A stretch of DNA of 64,000 nucleotides from Stomorhina lunata (lineage: Eukaryota > Arthropoda > Insecta > Diptera > Rhiniidae). Position numbers and translations under genes: made by a program. Below, in pieces: positions 45,455 through 58,368 of the stretch. Position 1 is the stretch's first letter. Every line of letters starts with the position of its first letter. The DNA is taken from positions 33,324,534 to 33,388,533 of the forward strand of contig OW121742.1 of NCBI GenBank assembly GCA_933228675.1. The letters run 5' to 3'. Under the pieces are notes generated by a model, which ran no database searches, was not told the origin of the DNA, and was given only the letters and a program-made list of their open reading frames with translations.

Positions 45455-47790
45455 GACTATTATAGGAAATTTTTCGAAAATTGACTATTTATAGGAAATT
45501 TTTCGAAAATTGACTATTTATATGAAATTTTTCGAAAATTGACTATTTATAGGAAATTTTTCGAAAATTGACTATTTATAGGAAATTTTTCGAAAATTGA
45601 CTATTTATAGGAAATTTTTCGAAAATTGACTATTTATAGGAAATTTTTCGAAAATTGACTATTTATAGGAAATTTTTCGAAAATTGACTATTTATAGGAA
45701 ATTTTTCGAAAATTGACTATTTATAGGAAATTTTTCGAAAATTGACTATTTATAGGAAATTTTTCGAAAATTGACTATTTATAGGAAATTTTTCGAAAAT
45801 TGACTATTTATAGGAAATTTTTCGAAAATTGACTATTTTTAGGAAATTTTTCGAAAATTGACTATTTATAGGAAATTTTTCGAAAATTGACTATTTATAG
45901 GAAATTTTTCGAAAATTGACTATTTATAGGAAATTTTTCGAAAATTGACTATTTATAGGAAATTTTTCGAAAATTGACTATTTATAGGAAATTTTTCGAA
46001 AATTGACTATTTATAGGAAATTTTTCGAAAATTGACTATTTATAGGAAATTTTTCGATAATTGACTATTTATAGGAAATTTTTCGATAATTGACTATTTA
46101 TAGAAAATTTTTCAAAAATTTACTATTTATAAGAAATTTTTTCAAAATTTACTATTTATAGGAAATTTTTCGAAAATTTACATTTATAGAAAATTTTTCA
46201 AAAATTAACTATTTATAGGAAATTTTTCAAAAATTTGTTATTTATAGGAAATTTTTCAAAAATTTCCTATTTATAGGAAATTTTTCAATAACTTATTATA
46301 TATAGGAAATTCTTCGAAAATTTACTATTTATAGGAAATTTTTCGAAAATTGACTATTTATAGGAATTTTTTCAAAAATTGACTTTTTATAGGTAATTTT
46401 TCAAAAATTGACTTTTTATAAGTAATTTTTCAAAAATTGACTTTTTATAGAAATATTTATGAAAATTGACTATTTATAGGAAATTTTTCTAATATTGACT
46501 ATTTATAGGAAATTTAAAGGAATTTTTTTCGAAAATTTTCTATTTATTGGATTTTTTAATAGATCTTTAAATTTAAATTTTTCGAAAACTGATTATTTAT
46601 TGTAAATTTTTCGAAAATTTAATAATAATAGGAAATTTTTTGAAAATTTATTATCTATAGGAAATTTTTCGAAAATTGACTATTTATAGGAAATTTTTCG
46701 AAAATTGACTATTTATAGGAAATTTTTCGAAAATTGACTATTTATAGGAAATTTTTCAAAAATTGACTATTTATAGGAAATTTTTCGAAAATTGACTATT
46801 TATAGGAAATTTTTCGAAAATTGACTATTTATAGGAAATTTTTCGAAAATTGGCTATTTATAGGAAATTTTTCAAAAATTGACTATTTATAGGAAATTTT
46901 TCGAAAATTGACTATTTATAGGAAATTTTTCGAAAATTGACTATTTATAGGAAATTTTTCGAAAATTGACTATTTATAGGAAATTTTTCGAAAATTGACT
47001 ATTTATAGGAAATTTTTCGAGAATTGACTATTTATAGGAAATTTTTCGAAAATTGACTATTTATAGGAAATTTTTCGAAAATTGACTATTTATAGGAAAT
47101 TTTTCGAAAATTAACTATTTATAGGAAATTTTTCGAAAGTTGACTATTTATAGAAAATTTTTCGAAAATTGACTATTTATAGGAAATTTTTCGAAAATTT
47201 ACTATTTATAGGAAATTTTTCGAAAATTTACTATTTATAGGAAATTTTTCGAAAATTTACTATTTATAGGAAATTTTTCGAAAATTTACTATTTATAGGA
47301 AATTTTTCGAAAATTGACTATTTATAGGAAATTTTTCGAAAATTGACTATTTATAGGAAATTTTTCGAAAATTGACTATTTATAGGAAATTTTTCGAAAA
47401 TTGACTATTTATAAGAAATTTTTTCAAAATTTAATATATATAGGACATTTTTGAAAAATTTACTATTTATAGGAAATTTTTCTAAACTTGACTATTTATA
47501 GGAAATTTTTCGAAAATTGACTATTTATAGGAAATTTTTCGAAAATTGACTATTTATAGGAATTTTTTCGAAAATTAACTATTTATAGGAAATTTCTCGA
47601 AAATTGACTATTCATGGGAAATTTTTCGAAGATTTACTATTTATGGGAAATTTTTCCAAAATTTATTTTTGATAGGAAATTTTTCGAAAATTTACTAATT
47701 ATAGGAAATTTTAGCAAAATTTACTTTTTATTGAAAATTTTTCCAAAAATTGCTATTATAGATTTACTATTTATAGATTTTTTTTAAATT
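45455..47790 (-). repeat. 29-bp satellite array (reverse), about 80 copies, partly very homogeneous
   Basis: Unit GAAAATTGACTATTTATAGG plus AAATTTTTC. Copies at 45470-46060 and 46660-47400 are nearly identical, so they are young. Copies at 46100-46650 and after 47420 are diverged. The island of diverged units between homogeneous blocks suggests repeated local amplification. Confidence 0.96.
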
Positions 47791-49119
47791 ATCTTTTTAA
47801 AAGAAATTGTTCCATCCTCATAAGCTTTAGATATTTTTGAAATTATTATTTTTTTTTCTAACAAAATTTTGTTCGTTCATCTACAATTTTCGTCAGGACA
47901 TGATTCAGCAAAAAATCCATCCTCAAAATAATATTTTTTCGCTATACAAATTCAGTTCATTTATATAACTAAAACTGAATTATTTTTTCCCATAATTTAA
48001 AAAAAATTTTATATGAATTATCTTCAATTTCTTAAAAAATTTAATAAAAATCAATTCTTCTCCTGAATTATCCCTAAGATTGGCTATCAAAAGCTAATAT
48101 TGAATGTTTGTCATCATATTAATGACTCGATTTTCTCTAGACTTAACTTCAAAGCCAAAGTGAAACTCAAGAAATGAAAAAGAAGAAAAATCTCAAAATA
48201 TTATTGAACAAACATTAGCTCAATGGTGGCATCTTGACAAACAAATTGCAAAATGCTGATTGTGTCCTTAGAAAGCAGTTGCAAATATTGAATAACTTAA
48301 GAATACAATATAAAGATTTAAGTTCGAAGTTTACTTAAGCAAAAATAGGAAAATAAAAAATTTGCAAAAAAAAAAAAAGTGAAAGAAGCTAATAAACGAA
48401 ATAAGTGGTTTTCAATAAATTGAATTAAAACTGCAAGAGCTTAAAAAGAGATTTTTGGGGTTTAAGAAACTAGAAATATCATTTAAGAAATAAATATAAT
48501 TTCTTTTATAAATGGAATTTAATTATATGATCATTTAAATTGTGGTTTTAATTAATTTTACTTGACCCTGGTTTCTTGTCCTTTTTGAGAGTACAAATAC
48601 GAAAGAGTTACAATTTATTTTATATTCAAAACCACTAATGGATTTTTTTTAGAGACTTTTAAGCTTCAAAGTTTTTTTTGCCAATACCGCTTAATGCTTT
48701 GATTTTTTCTTGTGATAAGAAAAGAAGCATCAATACTATATTTCGTTTCAAAAATTTGTAATTATCTTCATATTTGTGTCAAACTAAAGACTCTTTTTAA
48801 CTGAAAATTAAAAATATTTGTCACATTTCCAATAATTGTGAGTTTTCGCTATTGAACGTTCCCATAAAAGTAGTAAAACATTTGAAAATTTACAAAATAC
48901 ATTTGGAGAAAAAATTGAAATTCGTATTCATTTTAGGTCATTATCTGAGGTTGTTCTACATCGATCGATACAAATTATAGGAAGAAGAAAGCTCTGTTAT
49001 AAAGGGGGTTAGACAGAACTCCCTATCCACTTTTTTCTAAATAGTTTTTGACCGAGCTTGCTACATTTCTCACATCGTTTTCATAATGGAAGATTATGGC
49101 TTCGTATCTGGTCGATTGT
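47791..49119. other. Non-satellite block in the inferred RhoGEF intron
   Basis: A/T-rich with no supported exon, RNA gene or element. A short GATCGATCGAT-like word occurs near 48960. Confidence 0.45.
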
Positions 49120-50740
49120 TCTTTGTAAAAACTTTTCTACAGAAAAATATAGTTTTTGATAAATTTTCTATAGAAAAATAATGTTATCGATATTTTTTTA
49201 AAAGCAACATAATGTTATCGATTACTTTTATATAGAAAAAAAAGTGATCTAAAATTCTATAGAAAAAGAAAGTTATCGATAACTTTTCTATAGAAAAAAA
49301 ATTATCGATAACTTTTTTATAGAAAAAAAGAGTTATCTATAACTTTTTTATAGAAAAAAAGAGTTATCGATAACTTTTTTATAGAAAAAAAGAGTTATCG
49401 ATAACTTTTTTACAGAAAAATAATTTTATCGATAACTTTTTCATGGTAAAAGAATGTTATAGTTACTTTTATATAGTAAAAGAAAGTGATCTAAAATTTG
49501 TCTATAGAAAAATAAAGTTATCGATCTATAGAAAAAGAAAGTTATCTGTAACTTTTATATAGCAATAAAAGTTTTTAATAAATTTTCTATAGATAAAGAA
49601 AGTTATCGATAACATTTCTATAGAAAAAGAAAGTTTTCGATAACTTTTCTATATAAAAAAGATATCGATAACTTTTCTATAGAAAAAGAAAGTAATCGAT
49701 AAGTTTTCTATAGAAAATGAAAGTTACAATTTTTCTATAGGCAAATAAATTTATCGATAAAAAGATAGTTATCTATAAATTGTCTTTAGAAAAAGAAAGT
49801 TATCGATAGCTTCTCTATAGAAAAATAAAGTTATCGATAACTTTTCTGTAGAAACAGAAAGTTATTGATAAATTTTCTATAGAAAAATAAAGTAGTCGAT
49901 AACTTTTCTATAGAAATAGAAAGTTATTGATAACTCTTGTATAGAAAAAGAAAGTTATCGATAACTTAAAAAAAAAGAAAGTTATAGATAACTTTTTTAA
50001 AGAAAAATAAAGTTATCGATAACTTTTTTAAACAAAAACTAAGTTATCGATAACTTTTCTACAGAGAAAGAAAGTTATCGATAACTTTTCTATAGAAAAA
50101 TAAATTTATCGATAACTTTCTGTAGAAAAGTAAAGTTATCGATAACTTTTCTATAGAAACAGAATGTTATCGATAACTTTTCTATCGAAAAAGAAAGCTA
50201 TCGATAACTTTCCTATAGAAAAAGAAAGTTATTGATAACTCTTGTATAGAAAAAGAAAGTTATCGATAACTTAAAAAAAAAAGAAAGTTATAGATAACTT
50301 TTTTAAAGAAAAATAAAGTTATCGATAACTTTTTTAAACAAAAACTAAGTTATCGATAACTTTTCTACAGAGAAAGAAAGTTATCGATAACTTTTCTATA
50401 GAAAAATAAATTTATCGATAACTTTCTGTAGAAAAGTAAAGTTATCGATAACTTTTCTATGGAAACAGAATGTTATCGATAACTTTTTTATCGAAAAAGA
50501 AAGCTATCGATAACTTTCCTATAGAAAAAGGAAGTTATCGATAACTTTTCATAGAAAAAAAAAGTTATCGATAATATTTTTTTAGAAAAAACAAGGTTAT
50601 CGATAACTTTTCTTTAGAAAAAGGATGTTATCGATAACTTTTCTTTAGGAAAAGAATGTTATAACTTTTCTACAGAAAAAGAAAGTTATCGACAACTTTT
50701 TTAAAGAAAAAGAATGTTATTGATAACTTTTCGAAATATT
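49120..50740. repeat. 31-bp satellite array with TTATCGATAA palindrome
   Basis: Unit AGTTATCGATAACTTTTCTA plus TAGAAAAAGAA. By hand count, about 31 units keep an exact TATCGATA, which is the Drosophila DRE motif and contains the CGATA core bound by DREF and BEAF-32. A block of about 305 bp is duplicated (first copy from about 49920, second from about 50226), recognisable by TTATTGATAACTCTTGTATA followed by a poly-A gap. Copies to the left are more eroded. Confidence 0.93.
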
Positions 50741-51590
50741 CAATTTTCAAAAATGAAAAATTTTCTATAAATAGTCAATTTTCGAAAAATTTCCTATAAA
50801 TTGTCAATATTCGAAAAATATCCTATAAATAGACAATTTTCGAAAAATTTCCTATAAATAGTCAATTTTCGAAAAATTTCCTACAAATAGTCAATTTTCG
50901 AAAAATTTCCTATAAATAGTCAATTTTCGAAAAATTTCCTATAAATTGTAAATTTTCGAAAAATTTCCTATAAATTGTAAATTTTCGAAAAATTTCCTAT
51001 AAGTAGTCAATTTTCGAAAATTTTCCTATAAATAGTCAATTTTCGAAAAATTTCCTATAAATATTCAATTTTCAAAAATGAAAAATTTTCTATAAATAGT
51101 CAATTTTCGAAAAATTTCCTATAAATTGTCAATATTCGAAAAATATCCTATAAATAGACAATTTTCGAAAAATTTCCTATAAATAGTCAATTTTCGAAAA
51201 ATTTCCTACAAATAGTCAATTTTCGAAAAATTTCCTATAAATAGTCAATTTTCGAAAAATTTCCTATAAATTGTAAATTTTCGAAAAATTTCCTATAAAT
51301 TGTAAATTTTCGAAAAATTTCCTATAAGTAGTCAATTTTCGAAAATTTTCCTATAAATAGTCAATTTTCGAAAAATTTCCTATAAATAGTCAATTTTCGA
51401 AAAATTTCCTATAAATAGTCAATTTTCGAAAAATTTCCTATAAATATTCAATTTTTGAAAAATTTCCTATAAATCGTAAATTTTCAAAAAATTTCGCATA
51501 AATAGTCAATTTCCGAAAAATTTCCTATAAATAGTCAATTTTAAAAAATTCCTTTAAAAAGTTAATTTTCGAAAAATTTCCTGTAAGAAA
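50741..51590 (+). repeat. 29-bp satellite array (forward), nested in the TTATCGATAA array
   Basis: Units TTTCCTATAAATAG plus TCAATTTTCGAAAAA. A block of about 325 bp is duplicated (markers CAATTTTCAAAAATGAAAAA at 50741 and 51066). It is flanked on both sides by TTATCGATAA-type units. Confidence 0.94.
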
Positions 51591-51755
51591 AGTTATTGAT
51601 AACTTTTCTATATAAAAAAAGTTTTCTATAGAAAAATAAAATTATCAATTACTTTTTGTAAGAAAAGAAAGTTATCGATAACTTTTCTGTAGAAAAATAA
51701 AGTTGGCAATAACTTTTCTATAGAAAAAGAAAGTTTTCGATAACTTTTTTAAGAA
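51591..51755. repeat. Short resumption of the 31-bp TTATCGATAA satellite
   Basis: About five units (AAGTTATTGATAACTTTTCT, then one exact TTATCGATAA near 51672) follow the nested 29-bp array. Confidence 0.85.
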
Positions 51756-53530
51756 AGCTCTAAGAGCCTATGCATATTATTATTGTATATTTCGTACGTT
51801 CTTTATAAAAATCAAAAAATATCAAATATTTTCCTAGTGTAATTTAATTATATATCAGCTCCTTTTATTTGTCAGTTGCTTGGTAATCTCTAGTTTTAAT
51901 TAATTGTTTGTTACAATTATTTCGAATGTGTTACATTTAATGTAACAAGCAAAAAACGAGAAATGTTCACCAAAAAGTATTTAGATGAGATACAAAATTT
52001 AGAAAATTGATATGTATTACATATCCGCTTGTTGCTAAAAACAAGTTGTAGCTCTAGTAAATGCTTGTAATTATAATTGAATATTCATTTTCTTTCATTT
52101 ATCTCTTACATGATTTTGGTTTTATTTACCAAATCTATTTCTTTGCTTTATACCTTCTGTAGAGAAAATATGTTTAAATTAATTAAAAATTGTAAATAAG
52201 AATATTGAGAACAAAGTGTTTAAAAAAAAGTTGTGGCAAAGATTTTTTGAGGAAGAAAAACACCGCATAGATAATCATTTGATTAATGCTAAATGCATAC
52301 AACCAGAAACACACTCAAACATATTTGAAATTTTAACATATGTGGCGTATGATTGATTTATGTGTAATAAATTCATATTTTGCACATAACTCATACGCAC
52401 CATATGTTTTACATAGAGCAAAACATACGCAAAGCATATAGAGCGTATGAGTAATTTGCAAACTATTGTAATTTAACACGGCATTTACACATGCAAGTGC
52501 AAGTGAAAAAAAGCTGAATACATTTATATTTTTTTACTAACACAATCACACTTCTGCAAGTTGTAGGCTCACTTGCAAGCGATTTTGATTGCCAGTGATT
52601 TTTTTACTTGCATGTCAGAAGAATACGTATACACAACTTGTAACAAGTCACCTACGTGTGTAAACGTACTTTAACTTAACGCAAATATTCATTGAGAAAA
52701 AAATTGAACTTCCCTTTTAATTTTTTTCTTATTGCATAACATTTTATTCAAAAAACTTCGTTTTAGCTGCATTAAAAGTATTTTGATATTAAAAAGAAAA
52801 CAAAGAAACACGCTTTCCTTTTCTTCTTTGTATTTTTTTTTTGGACAAATTTTATTATCTTTTATACAATAAATTGATTATAATTTCGTTTTTACTTTTG
52901 TTATTTTTTTTGTTTCTTGGAACATTATCTCAAAGTTGCACATTGTTACGCGCTTTTGCATTTAATCGTAATATAAATTCAAATTAAGAATGCACGAGTT
53001 AATTTTCATTATAAGATTTCCTTTCAAAATCTCTGAAAATGTCTCTAGCTTTAAACGACAATTGCTAGGAATTGGAAGAGCAGCTAGGACTTGTGTAATC
53101 AGTAAAATACAAGGGGCAAATACATTTTGTTAGATTCTTAATGCTTCTTTTTCAAATAAAGTGTAAATGTAAAGTATTGATTAAATGTAATGATGTTTAT
53201 TCTGGATGTTGTTGCTTTTGTTTCTTTATATTTTCAAGCGTTTTAAGTTTTTTGTTTCTCTAAAATTTCGCTTTTATTCTCAACTTTTCAGATAATTTAA
53301 TAAACAAAAGAAATACATGCATAAGGAATGTTGAAAAAAAAACATACAATGTTATTTTATTATTAACAAATATTTGTTTCTCAAGTTTCTAATAGCTTCG
53401 CGAACAAGATAATAACGACTACAAACTACATTTTAGGAAACAAACAAATTTGTATAAGAATTAATATTTTTTTGCAGAGAATAGCATGTAGGTACCTTTT
53501 CGGTTGCCAACTTGATGAAGGTTCATATTA
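51756..53530. other. Non-satellite block in the inferred RhoGEF intron
   Basis: A/T-rich, with no supported exon. It contains the inverted repeat at 52335-52408 and the word GCGTATGAGTAAT at 52443-52455, shared with the hairpin at 15.66 kb. Confidence 0.5.
52335..52408. repeat. Inverted repeat around ACATATG/GCGTATGA
   Basis: AACATATGTGGCGTATGA (52335-52352) pairs with TCATACGCACCATATGTT (52391-52408) at 16 of 18 positions, with a 38-nt loop. Confidence 0.55.
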
Positions 53531-53534
53531 AAGA

Positions 53535-54235
53535 GGCTATAGAATTAGTAAATTTTTGCAAAAATTTACTATAAAATTTGTAAATTTTTGCAAAAATTTA
53601 CTATAAAATTAGTAAATTTTTGAAAAATTTACTATAAAATTAGTAAATTTTTGAAACATTTACTATAAAATTAGTAAATTTTTGAAAAATTTACTATAAA
53701 ATTAGTAAATTTTTGAAAAATTTACTATAAAATTAGTAAATTTTTGAAAAATTTACTATAAAATTAGTAAATTTTTGAAAAATTTACTATAAAATTAGTA
53801 AATTTTTGTAAAATTTACCATAAAAAGTAAATTTTTGAAAAATTTACTCTAAAAAGTAAATTTTTGAAAAATTTACTCTAAAAAGTAAATTTTTGAAAAA
53901 TTTACTCTAAAAAGTACATTTTTGAAAAATTTACTATAAAAAGTAAATTTTTGAAAAATCTACTATAAATATTATATTTTGGACAAATTGTATATTTTTT
54001 TAAATTTTGTATAAATAGTAAATTTTTGAAAATTTCCTTTAATTATTAATGTTTGAAAATTTCCTTAAAATGGTAAATTTTTGAAAAATTTACTATAAAT
54101 AGTACATTTTGGACAAATTGTAAGTTTTTGAAAAATTTTGTTTAAATAGTAAATTTTTGAAAATTTCCTTTGAATATTAAAGTTTAGAAAATTTCCTATA
54201 AAAAGTAAATTTTGAAAAATTTCCCTTAAATAGTA
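53535..54235 (+). repeat. 31-bp A-tract satellite array grading into the 29-bp family
   Basis: At 53540-53810 the unit is TTACTATAAAATTAGTAAAT plus TTTTGAAAAAT (31 bp, homogeneous). It shortens to CTCTAAAAAGTAAATTTTTG units (about 53820-53970), then to irregular copies that approach the 29-bp unit. The gradient shows these families are related. Confidence 0.9.
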
Positions 54236-55445
54236 TATTTTTAAAAAATTTTTTAAAAATAGTCAATTTTCGAAAAATTTCCTATAAATAGTCAATTTTC
54301 GAAAAATTTCCTATAAATAGTCAATTTTCGAAAAATTCCCTATAAATAGTCAATTTTCGAAAAATTTCCTATAAATAGTCAATTTTCGAAAAATTTCCTA
54401 TAAATAAATAATTTTCGAAAAATTTCCTATAAATAGTCAATTTTCGAAAAATTTCCTATAAATAGTCAATTTCGAAAAATTTTCTATAAATAGCCAATTT
54501 TCGAAAATTTCCTATAAATTGTCAATTTTCGAAAAATTTCCTATAAATAGTCAATTTTCGAAAAATTTCCTATAAATAGTCAATTTTCGAAAAATTTCCT
54601 ATAAATAGTCAATTTTCGAAAAATTTCCTATAAATAGTTAATTTTCGAAAAATTTCCTATAAATAGTCAATTTGCGAAAAATTGCCTATAAAAAGTCAAT
54701 TTTAGAAAAATTTCCTATAAATAGTCAATTTTCGAAAAATTTCCTATAAATAGTCAATTTTCGAAAAATTTCCTATAAATAGTCAATTTTCGAAAATTTT
54801 CCTATAAATAGTCAATTTTCGAAAAATTTCCTATAAATAGTCAATTTTCGAAAAATTTCCTATAAATAGTCAATTTTCGAAAAATTTCCTATAAATAGTC
54901 AATTTTCGAAAAATTGCCTATAAACAGTTAATTTCGAAAAATTTCCTATAAATAGTCAATTTGCGAAAAATTTCCTATAAATAGTCTATTTTCGAAAAAT
55001 TTCCTATAAATAGACAATTTTCGAAAAATTTCCTATAAATAGTCTATTTTCGAAAAATTTCCCTATAAATAGTCAATTTGCGAAAAATTTCCTATAAATA
55101 GTCAATTTGCGAAAAATTGCCTATAAAAAGTCAATTTTCGAAAAATTTCCTATAAATAGTCAATTTTCGAAAAATTTCCTATAAATAGTCAATTTTCGAA
55201 AAATTTCCTATAAATAGTCAATTTTCGAAAAATTTCCTATAAATAGTCAATTTTCGAAAAATTTCCTATAAATAGTCAATTTTCGAAAATTTTCCTATAA
55301 ATAGTCTATTTTCGAAAAATTTCCTATAAATAGACAATTTTTGAAAAATTTCCTTTAAATAGTGAATTTTCGAAAAATTTCCTATAAATAGTCAATTTTC
55401 GAAAAATTTTCCTATAAACAGTCAATTTTCGAAAAAATTTTTAAA
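54236..55445 (+). repeat. 29-bp satellite array (forward), about 41 copies
   Basis: Mostly TTTCCTATAAATAGTCAATT plus TTCGAAAAA units. Variants TTTGCGAAAAATTGCC and CTATTTTCG recur together about 430 bp apart (near 54670 and 55105), again showing block duplication. Confidence 0.95.
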
Positions 55446-57189
55446 CCTTTTAATTCTTTGAGGCCTTCTTTTTCTTAGATCTTTTGCATTTTGTGTTTAA
55501 AGGAAACGGATGCAAGCATGTGTACTTATATGTATGTGTGTGAGTCATGTGTTTAGTTAAATTTTAGTGCAAAAAAGAGCAAAAATGTATAATAAAATAA
55601 CATTTTCTTAGTAATTGCCTTGTTTTCTATATAAAATCTTTGTTTGGCCTTTGAACATATTGCTATCGTAAGTTTTCTCATATTTATTAATTTTAATATT
55701 CTTACATTTTGTTGCTGGAATATGGCCTTTTGTTTTCTTATTTATTTGTTGTGTATATTTTTAATAAAATTGTAAGCCAAATTTCAAGTATGAAATCATA
55801 TAGTAAAACTGCTGCTGCTCTTAACAAGAAAAAAGCTGGGAAATAACTATTCCATTTTTTATATTAAACTTTTCTTTTTTCCTTCATTTTTGAAACTATT
55901 GCTCTGTGTAATGTTTTTATTGAGCAGATTTAGAGGATATAGGAAAAAAAGAAAAACTGTTGGAAAAAAATATTGAAAAACAAAAAAGATGGTCATTTAA
56001 AAAAACTTAAAAAATTTTTCGAATAATAAAATTTTTAAAATTTTTCGAGTAAGCAAATTTAAAAATTTTTTTAATTTTTAAATTTTAGATTTTAATTTTA
56101 TTTCTTAGGCAAATGGTGTTTTTGCTTAACACTTTTTGTGTTTAACAACCAAAAAAATTTATATCTTTAAATTCATTCATTTTCATTTCATTTTTCTTTT
56201 GTTTCTAGTTTTTATAGTTTATAACTTTTTTTTTGTTTCGTTGTTGTATTTTTAATCCCTTGTCTGAAATAGTCACGTGTTCAATCGTAAAAATTTTTAT
56301 GATGTCTTTTTAAAAATTCAAAAACTAACAAAAACAAATTTTCGACATGAAAAATTGAAGCATGATCCCAAGGCTTTGTTTGTTTTGTTCTTCGGAGAAG
56401 AGTTTTATTCAATGATTTTAAGTAGAAATTTATTGAAAGTTGAAGGTTAAAATATATGAAAATAAAAATAACAATTTGATAAAAGAAATGTAATAAGTTT
56501 ACATATATTCAGGCTTTTGTTAAGTGACTTAGAAATAAACCCAATAAAAATTAGGATTTTTATAACAAAAATTCTTAGATTTTTTTTAATTCCTAACATT
56601 TTTATAATTACAAAATATTGTATTCCAAAACTATTTTTAGTTTTCTACAGAAACAAAAAACCCCAAACTATATTTAACAAAATCACAATTAAGTCATAAA
56701 TTTCCCATGAAAAGACAAGAATTAATAAAAAACTCAAACTTTTTTATGTAAAAATAACTTGTAATTATATTCTCAAGCCATTCATTGAATGTAAATGCAT
56801 GTAAATTTAATTTAATATTTTTAGTATTTTTTCCAGATTTTTTATTTCATTCGAAACTAAAATTTCTCTGGCTGAATAGTTTTTTTTAGTTTCTGGAAAA
56901 TTTATTTTGTTTTGGTTTGTTTTGTTCCAAAACTAAAGGGTTTGTACTGGCATAAACATTTTTGTATAGTTTTCTACTTTTTTATCTCTGATCATGTCTA
57001 TCCCTTAGAATTTTTTATGTTACGAAATTAACAAAATTATTAAAACTTTTTTTTTTTGGAAAGAAAAAATTAAACATGTTTTTATGGTTATAGTTTTTAC
57101 ATGCAGTTGGTAAAAAAAAAAAAATAAAATAAAAAAAAACTTAAAATATTAACAACATACTATTAAACAAATTCTGGTAAGGACAAGGA
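55446..57189. other. Non-satellite block in the inferred RhoGEF intron
   Basis: A/T-rich, with no supported exon or RNA gene. The short ORF at 56517-56699 has composition-driven content only. Confidence 0.45.
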
Positions 57190-58100
57190 ATCTCGAAATT
57201 TTTGATTTTTTTTTTTATAAAAATAAGAAATTTATGAAAATTTTTTTAGAAAAATAAGAAATTTTTGAAAAATTTCTTATAAAAATTAGAAATTTGTGAA
57301 AAATTTCGTATGAAAAAAAACTTTTGAAAAGTTTTTTTTATAAAACTAAGAAATTTTTAAAAAAAATTTTAAAAATTTCCGATAAAAATAAGAAATTTTT
57401 GAAAAATTTCTTATAAAAATAAGAATTTTTTGAAAAATTTCTTAGAAAAATAAGAAATTTTTTAAAAATTTCATATAAAAATAAGAAATTTTTGAAAATT
57501 TTCTTGTAAAAATAAGAAATTTTTGAAAAATTTCTTGTAAAAATAAGTTTTTGAAAAATTTCTTATAAAAATTAGAAATTTTTGAAAGAAATTTTTGAAA
57601 AATTTATTTCAAAAATAAGAAATTTTTGAAAAATTTCTTGTAAAAATAAGAAGTTTTTGAAAAATTTCTTATAAAAATAAGAACTTTTTGAAAAATTTCT
57701 TGTAAAAATAAGAAATTTTTGAAAAATTTCTTATAAAAATAAGAAATTTTTGAAAAATTTCTTATAAAAATAAGAAATTTTTTAAAAAAATTTTTTATAA
57801 AAATAAGAAATTCTTTACAAAAAAAAAAAAGAATTTTTACAAAATTTCTTATAAAAATAAAAAATTTTTTAAGAATTTTTTATAAAAATATGAAATTTTT
57901 TAAAAACTTCTTATAAAAATAAGAAATATTTGGAAAATTTCTTATAAAAATATGAAATTTTTGAAAAATTTCTTATAAGTGTAAAAAATTTTTAAAAATT
58001 ATTTGTAAAAATAAGAAATTTTTAAAAAATTTCTTATAAAATAAAAAAAAATTGGAAAATTTCTTATAAAATTAAGAAAATTTACAAAAATTTCATAAAG
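57190..58100 (+). repeat. 31-bp A-tract satellite (AAGAAATTTTTGAAAAATTT family)
   Basis: Unit AAGAAATTTTTGAAAAATTT plus CTTATAAAAAT, about 29 copies, moderately diverged. It is shared in plan with the other families (TTTTTGAAAAATTTC block). It ends at the 12-bp array. Confidence 0.92.
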
Positions 58101-58109
58101 GACAAACTA

Positions 58110-58368
58110 AAAGACAGACTTAGACTAGACTAACACATAGACTAAAATATAAACTATGATATGGACTAGGATATAGACTAAGACATAGACTAAGACATAG
58201 ACTAAGACATAGAATAAGACATAGACTAAGACATAAACTAAGACATAGACTAAGATATAGACTAAGACATAGACTAAGACATAGACTAAGACATAGACTA
58301 AGATATAGACTAAGACATAGACTAAGACATAGAATAAGACATAGACTAAGACATAAACTAGGAATATG
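58110..58368 (-). repeat. 12-bp satellite array (reverse), about 20 copies
   Basis: AAGACATAGACT units with variants ATATAGACT, ACATAAACT and ACATAGAAT. A block of variants (AGAATAAGACATAGACTAAG, then ACATAAACTA) occurs twice, about 120 bp apart. It is sandwiched directly between two different 29-31-bp arrays. Confidence 0.95.

Noticed and set aside
45455..47790. CRISPR-like regular repeat array
   Set aside because: Units are contiguous 29-mers with no variable spacers, no leader and no cas genes, and the genome is clearly eukaryotic.
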